A stretch of DNA of 64,000 nucleotides from Draconibacterium sediminis (GTDB taxonomy: Bacteria > Bacteroidota > Bacteroidia > Bacteroidales > Prolixibacteraceae), in the NCBI RefSeq assembly GCF_000949475.1, contig NZ_JRHC01000001.1, forward strand, positions 620,001 to 684,000, written 5' to 3'. Below are positions 61,806 through 64,000 of the stretch, one piece after another. The first letter of the stretch is position 1. Every line of letters starts with the position of its first letter. The notes beneath the pieces are model-generated. The model was not told the DNA's origin, made no database searches, and saw only the letters and a list, made by a program, of their open reading frames with translations. The position numbers were made by a program, and so were the translations under genes.

Positions 61806-63473
61806 ATGAAGAAAAGATTATTAATAGGAGTAATGATCGTTGCGGTAATTGGTATTAGCTTTTTTAGCTTTACCCGCGACGAGAAGAATTTTGAAATTGC
61901 AAAGAATCTGGATATTTACCATACTTTGTTTCGCGAGTTGAACATGTTTTATGTTGACGAAGTGAATCCGAATGACCTGGTAAAAACCAGTATTGATAAA
62001 ATGTTATCCTCACTCGATCCGTACACGAATTACATTTCGGAAGATCAGATGGAAGATTTCCGCTTTATGACTACCGGCGAATATGCAGGTATCGGAGCGC
62101 TAATCAGCAAACAAAACGACAACATTATAATTGCCGAACCCTATGAAGGATTTCCGGCACAGAAATTTGGAATAAAAGCAGGTGACATTATTCTCGAGGT
62201 TTCGGGAAAAGACACCAAAGATATGAATACCGAGGATGTAAGTTCGCTGTTGAAAGGACCCGCAAACAAACCGGTTTCCATAAAATTGCAGCGCCCCGGC
62301 CAGAAAAAGCCTTTTACGGTTGATGTTGTTCGCGAGAAAATCAGTATCGATGCCGTTCCTTATTACGGCATGATCAATCAGAACACAGCCTACATTCGTT
62401 TGTCGAATTTTACAACCAACTGTAGCGACGATGTTAAAAAGGCTTTCCTGGAATTAAAAGAAAATAACCCTGACGGCTTAATTCTCGATTTGCGCGGCAA
62501 TCCCGGCGGGTTGTTGGTTGAAGCTGTAAAAATCGTAAACTTATTTGTGCCAAAAGGCGAAGAGATTGTAAGCACCCGCGGCAAAGTAAAACAATGGGAC
62601 AAAGTGTATAAAGCAACGGCTGAACCTTTGGATACCACAATGAAAATTGCTGTTCTTGTAAACAGCGGATCGGCTTCGGCATCCGAAATTGTATCAGGAG
62701 CTATTCAGGATCTCGACCGCGGAATTATTGTGGGTACGCGCACATTCGGAAAAGGATTGGTGCAAACCACGCGCGATTTAAGCTACAACACAAAACTTAA
62801 GGTTACTACCGCTAAATATTACATACCGAGTGGCCGTTGTATTCAGGCGCTGGATTATTCGCACCGCAACGAAGACGGCAGTGTGGGCCATGTTCCCGAT
62901 TCGCTGATTACCGAATTTACAACCAAAAAAGGCCGCAAAGTATACGACGGCGGTGGCGTTGTTCCCGATGTAAAAATTGAAGGCGACAGGCTGAGCAGTT
63001 TGAGTATTGAACTGGTTACCCGTTTTATGATTTTCGATTTTGCCACAAAATATTCAAACGAAAATGAAAGTATTCCTGAGCCGGAAGAATTTTCGATTAC
63101 CGACGACATTTACAAGCAGTTTGCCGATTTTGTTGAGCAAAGTGATTTTAAATACGAATCGGCATCTCAAGACGATCTGAAAGAGTTGTTGGAGACAGCA
63201 AAGCAGGAAAAATATTACGAGCTGGCAAAAGAAGAGTTTGATGCACTGGCAGCTAAAATTGAACCGGATCTGGATAAAGACTTATCGGTTTTCAGACCTG
63301 AAATCAGCGAGTTGCTGGAAAGCGAGATCGTTTCACGCTATTATTACCAAAAAGGATCGATAAGAGCATCGATTAACGACGATAAAGGAATAGTAAAAAC
63401 TATTGAGGCACTACATTCTGAAACAGCTTATGCTGCTTATTTTAAGCCAGGCCAGGTTGTTGGAGTGAATTAA
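61806..63473 (+). CDS. S41 family C-terminal processing protease
   Basis: 555 residues from the ATG giving MKKRLLIGVMIVAV; an upstream in-frame ATG adds 31 residues without signal character and lies before the promoter. A membrane or signal helix (about 4-21) is followed by a PDZ domain (about 90-175) with GIGALISKQNDNIIIAEPYEG and FGIKAGDIILEVSG. The peptidase domain has LILDLRGNPGGLL, the Ser nucleophile S291 in SGSASASE, and Lys K316 in TFGKGLVQ. This is the Ser/Lys dyad spacing of Tsp/CtpA. Cleaves C-terminal ends of periplasmic proteins. A C-terminal helical region follows. Confidence 0.92.
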   Translation: MKKRLLIGVMIVAVIGISFFSFTRDEKNFEIAKNLDIYHTLFRELNMFYVDEVNPNDLVKTSIDKMLSSLDPYTNYISEDQMEDFRFMTTGEYAGIGALISKQNDNIIIAEPYEGFPAQKFGIKAGDIILEVSGKDTKDMNTEDVSSLLKGPANKPVSIKLQRPGQKKPFTVDVVREKISIDAVPYYGMINQNTAYIRLSNFTTNCSDDVKKAFLELKENNPDGLILDLRGNPGGLLVEAVKIVNLFVPKGEEIVSTRGKVKQWDKVYKATAEPLDTTMKIAVLVNSGSASASEIVSGAIQDLDRGIIVGTRTFGKGLVQTTRDLSYNTKLKVTTAKYYIPSGRCIQALDYSHRNEDGSVGHVPDSLITEFTTKKGRKVYDGGGVVPDVKIEGDRLSSLSIELVTRFMIFDFATKYSNENESIPEPEEFSITDDIYKQFADFVEQSDFKYESASQDDLKELLETAKQEKYYELAKEEFDALAAKIEPDLDKDLSVFRPEISELLESEIVSRYYYQKGSIRASINDDKGIVKTIEALHSETAYAAYFKPGQVVGVN

Positions 63474-63496
63474 GAAATACTGTTCGACACAGGATT

Positions 63497-63532
63497 AAAG
63501 GAGGTCTTTATTTTAAAGGTCTCCTTTTTTTT
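63497..63532 (+). terminator. Terminator after the S41 protease gene
   Basis: Hairpin AAGGAG..CTTTA / TAAAG..CTCCTT with a long T-run. Confidence 0.75.
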
Positions 63533-63649
63533 CAACCATACTGCCCGTTTGTTGTTTGAATAATTAAACTGAATCATTATCGCCCGCAAAACTTTTCAAA
63601 TCTTCCGGTTTTTAGTACTTTTCTAACTCCAATAGTTTGATAAAGAGTT

Positions 63650-64000
63650 ATGACATTTAAAGAGATTTTAAACATTGAATTATACAGCAAAGGAGATTTT
63701 GCAATTACAGTTTACAACATCTTTCTGATACTTGTTGTTGTTCTGATCACCTTAATAGCGCTGAAAATTATCCGCCGCTTCTTCAAACGTTTTATTAATA
63801 GGCAGGAAGCCGAACGGCGCTCTTACTGGTCGATTTACCTGATATTAAGGTATGTCGTCTGGGTAATTATAGTCGTTTTTCTTTTAGAATCTTCGGGGCT
63901 GAAAGTTTCGGTTTTACTGGCCAGTATTACCGCCCTGTTGGTGGGTGTTGGATTTGGTATTCAGCAACTGTTTAGCGATATCGCATCGGGGATTGTATTG
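63650..64000 (+). CDS. MscS family mechanosensitive ion channel (3' end outside window)
   Basis: The window covers the first 117 codons; no stop. Start ATG at 63650 gives MTFKEILNIELYSKGDFAIT. Two hydrophobic segments (about 21-40 and 61-82) precede the pore helix VLLASITALLVGVGFGIQQLFSDIASGIVL, split here by its conserved Gly-x-Gly-x-G-like run and the QxxxxDxxSG continuation. MscS releases osmolytes under hypo-osmotic shock. The N-terminal part is short, so this is a small MscS-type channel. The cytoplasmic beta domain is not in the window. Confidence 0.88.
   Translation, partial: MTFKEILNIELYSKGDFAITVYNIFLILVVVLITLIALKIIRRFFKRFINRQEAERRSYWSIYLILRYVVWVIIVVFLLESSGLKVSVLLASITALLVGVGFGIQQLFSDIASGIVL

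Overview
The window reads as chromosomal DNA of a Bacteroidota bacterium, most likely a marine or sediment member of the Marinilabiliales (Prolixibacteraceae-like); the family is my inference. The support is a PorX-type response regulator of the type IX secretion system, DUF5020, DUF4834 and DUF2807 proteins, an ATP synthase cluster led by a bactofilin and lacking beta and epsilon, TAnnTTTG promoter boxes, few Shine-Dalgarno sites, and long boilerplate intergenic repeats. No rRNA, CRISPR array, transposase or prophage was seen.

Layout. 1-6.2 kb: end of a PorW/SprE-like gene, porX, a DUF89 phosphatase, an MlaE/MlaF lipid ABC pair and manC. 6.2-12.9 kb: one minus-strand operon tetR-tolC-adaptor-RND pump, with a candidate operator just upstream. 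13.0-16.7 kb: ispD, a DUF2461 protein, and a DUF5020 outer-membrane protein coupled to a purine permease. 16.7-17.5 kb: a compact array of one intact tRNA-Val, scrambled tRNA halves, four copies of a 16-bp palindrome and two tandem GIY-YIG nuclease genes; this is the most unusual locus here. 17.5-19.7 kb: secreted NTF2-like and ThuA proteins. 19.8-26.2 kb: bactofilin-atpZ-atpI-like-atpB-E-F-H-A-G. 26.3-32.6 kb: yceD-rpmF-fabH, a sensor kinase, dxs, coaX. 32.7-36.4 kb: a CheY-like protein with a membrane tail, a 0.9-kb repeat tract, a POT-like transporter and a 3-methyladenine glycosylase.

36.4-54.4 kb is a surface-polysaccharide locus. The plus-strand genes at its left end make UDP-2,3-diacetamido-glucuronic acid (aminotransferase, acetyltransferase, 6-dehydrogenase, 3-dehydrogenase). 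The minus-strand genes at its right end include wecB and wecC for UDP-ManNAcA. Between them lies an A+T-richer block of glycosyltransferases, a methyltransferase and a Wzx-type flippase. No polymerase or initiating phosphoglycosyltransferase was recognised. 54.5-64 kb: glyS, DUF4834 and DUF5723-like proteins, two tandem DUF2807 (GIN) proteins with Asp versus Asn ladders, a Spy-like protein, an S41 protease and the start of an MscS channel.

The most notable observation is that in the 16.7-17.5 kb array the palindrome has replaced, not just interrupted, defined segments of tRNA sequence, and the palindrome forms the boundary of each duplicated GIY-YIG unit. This suggests a nuclease/palindrome mobile system in tRNA genes, conceptually like REP/RAYT. 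That interpretation is a hypothesis.
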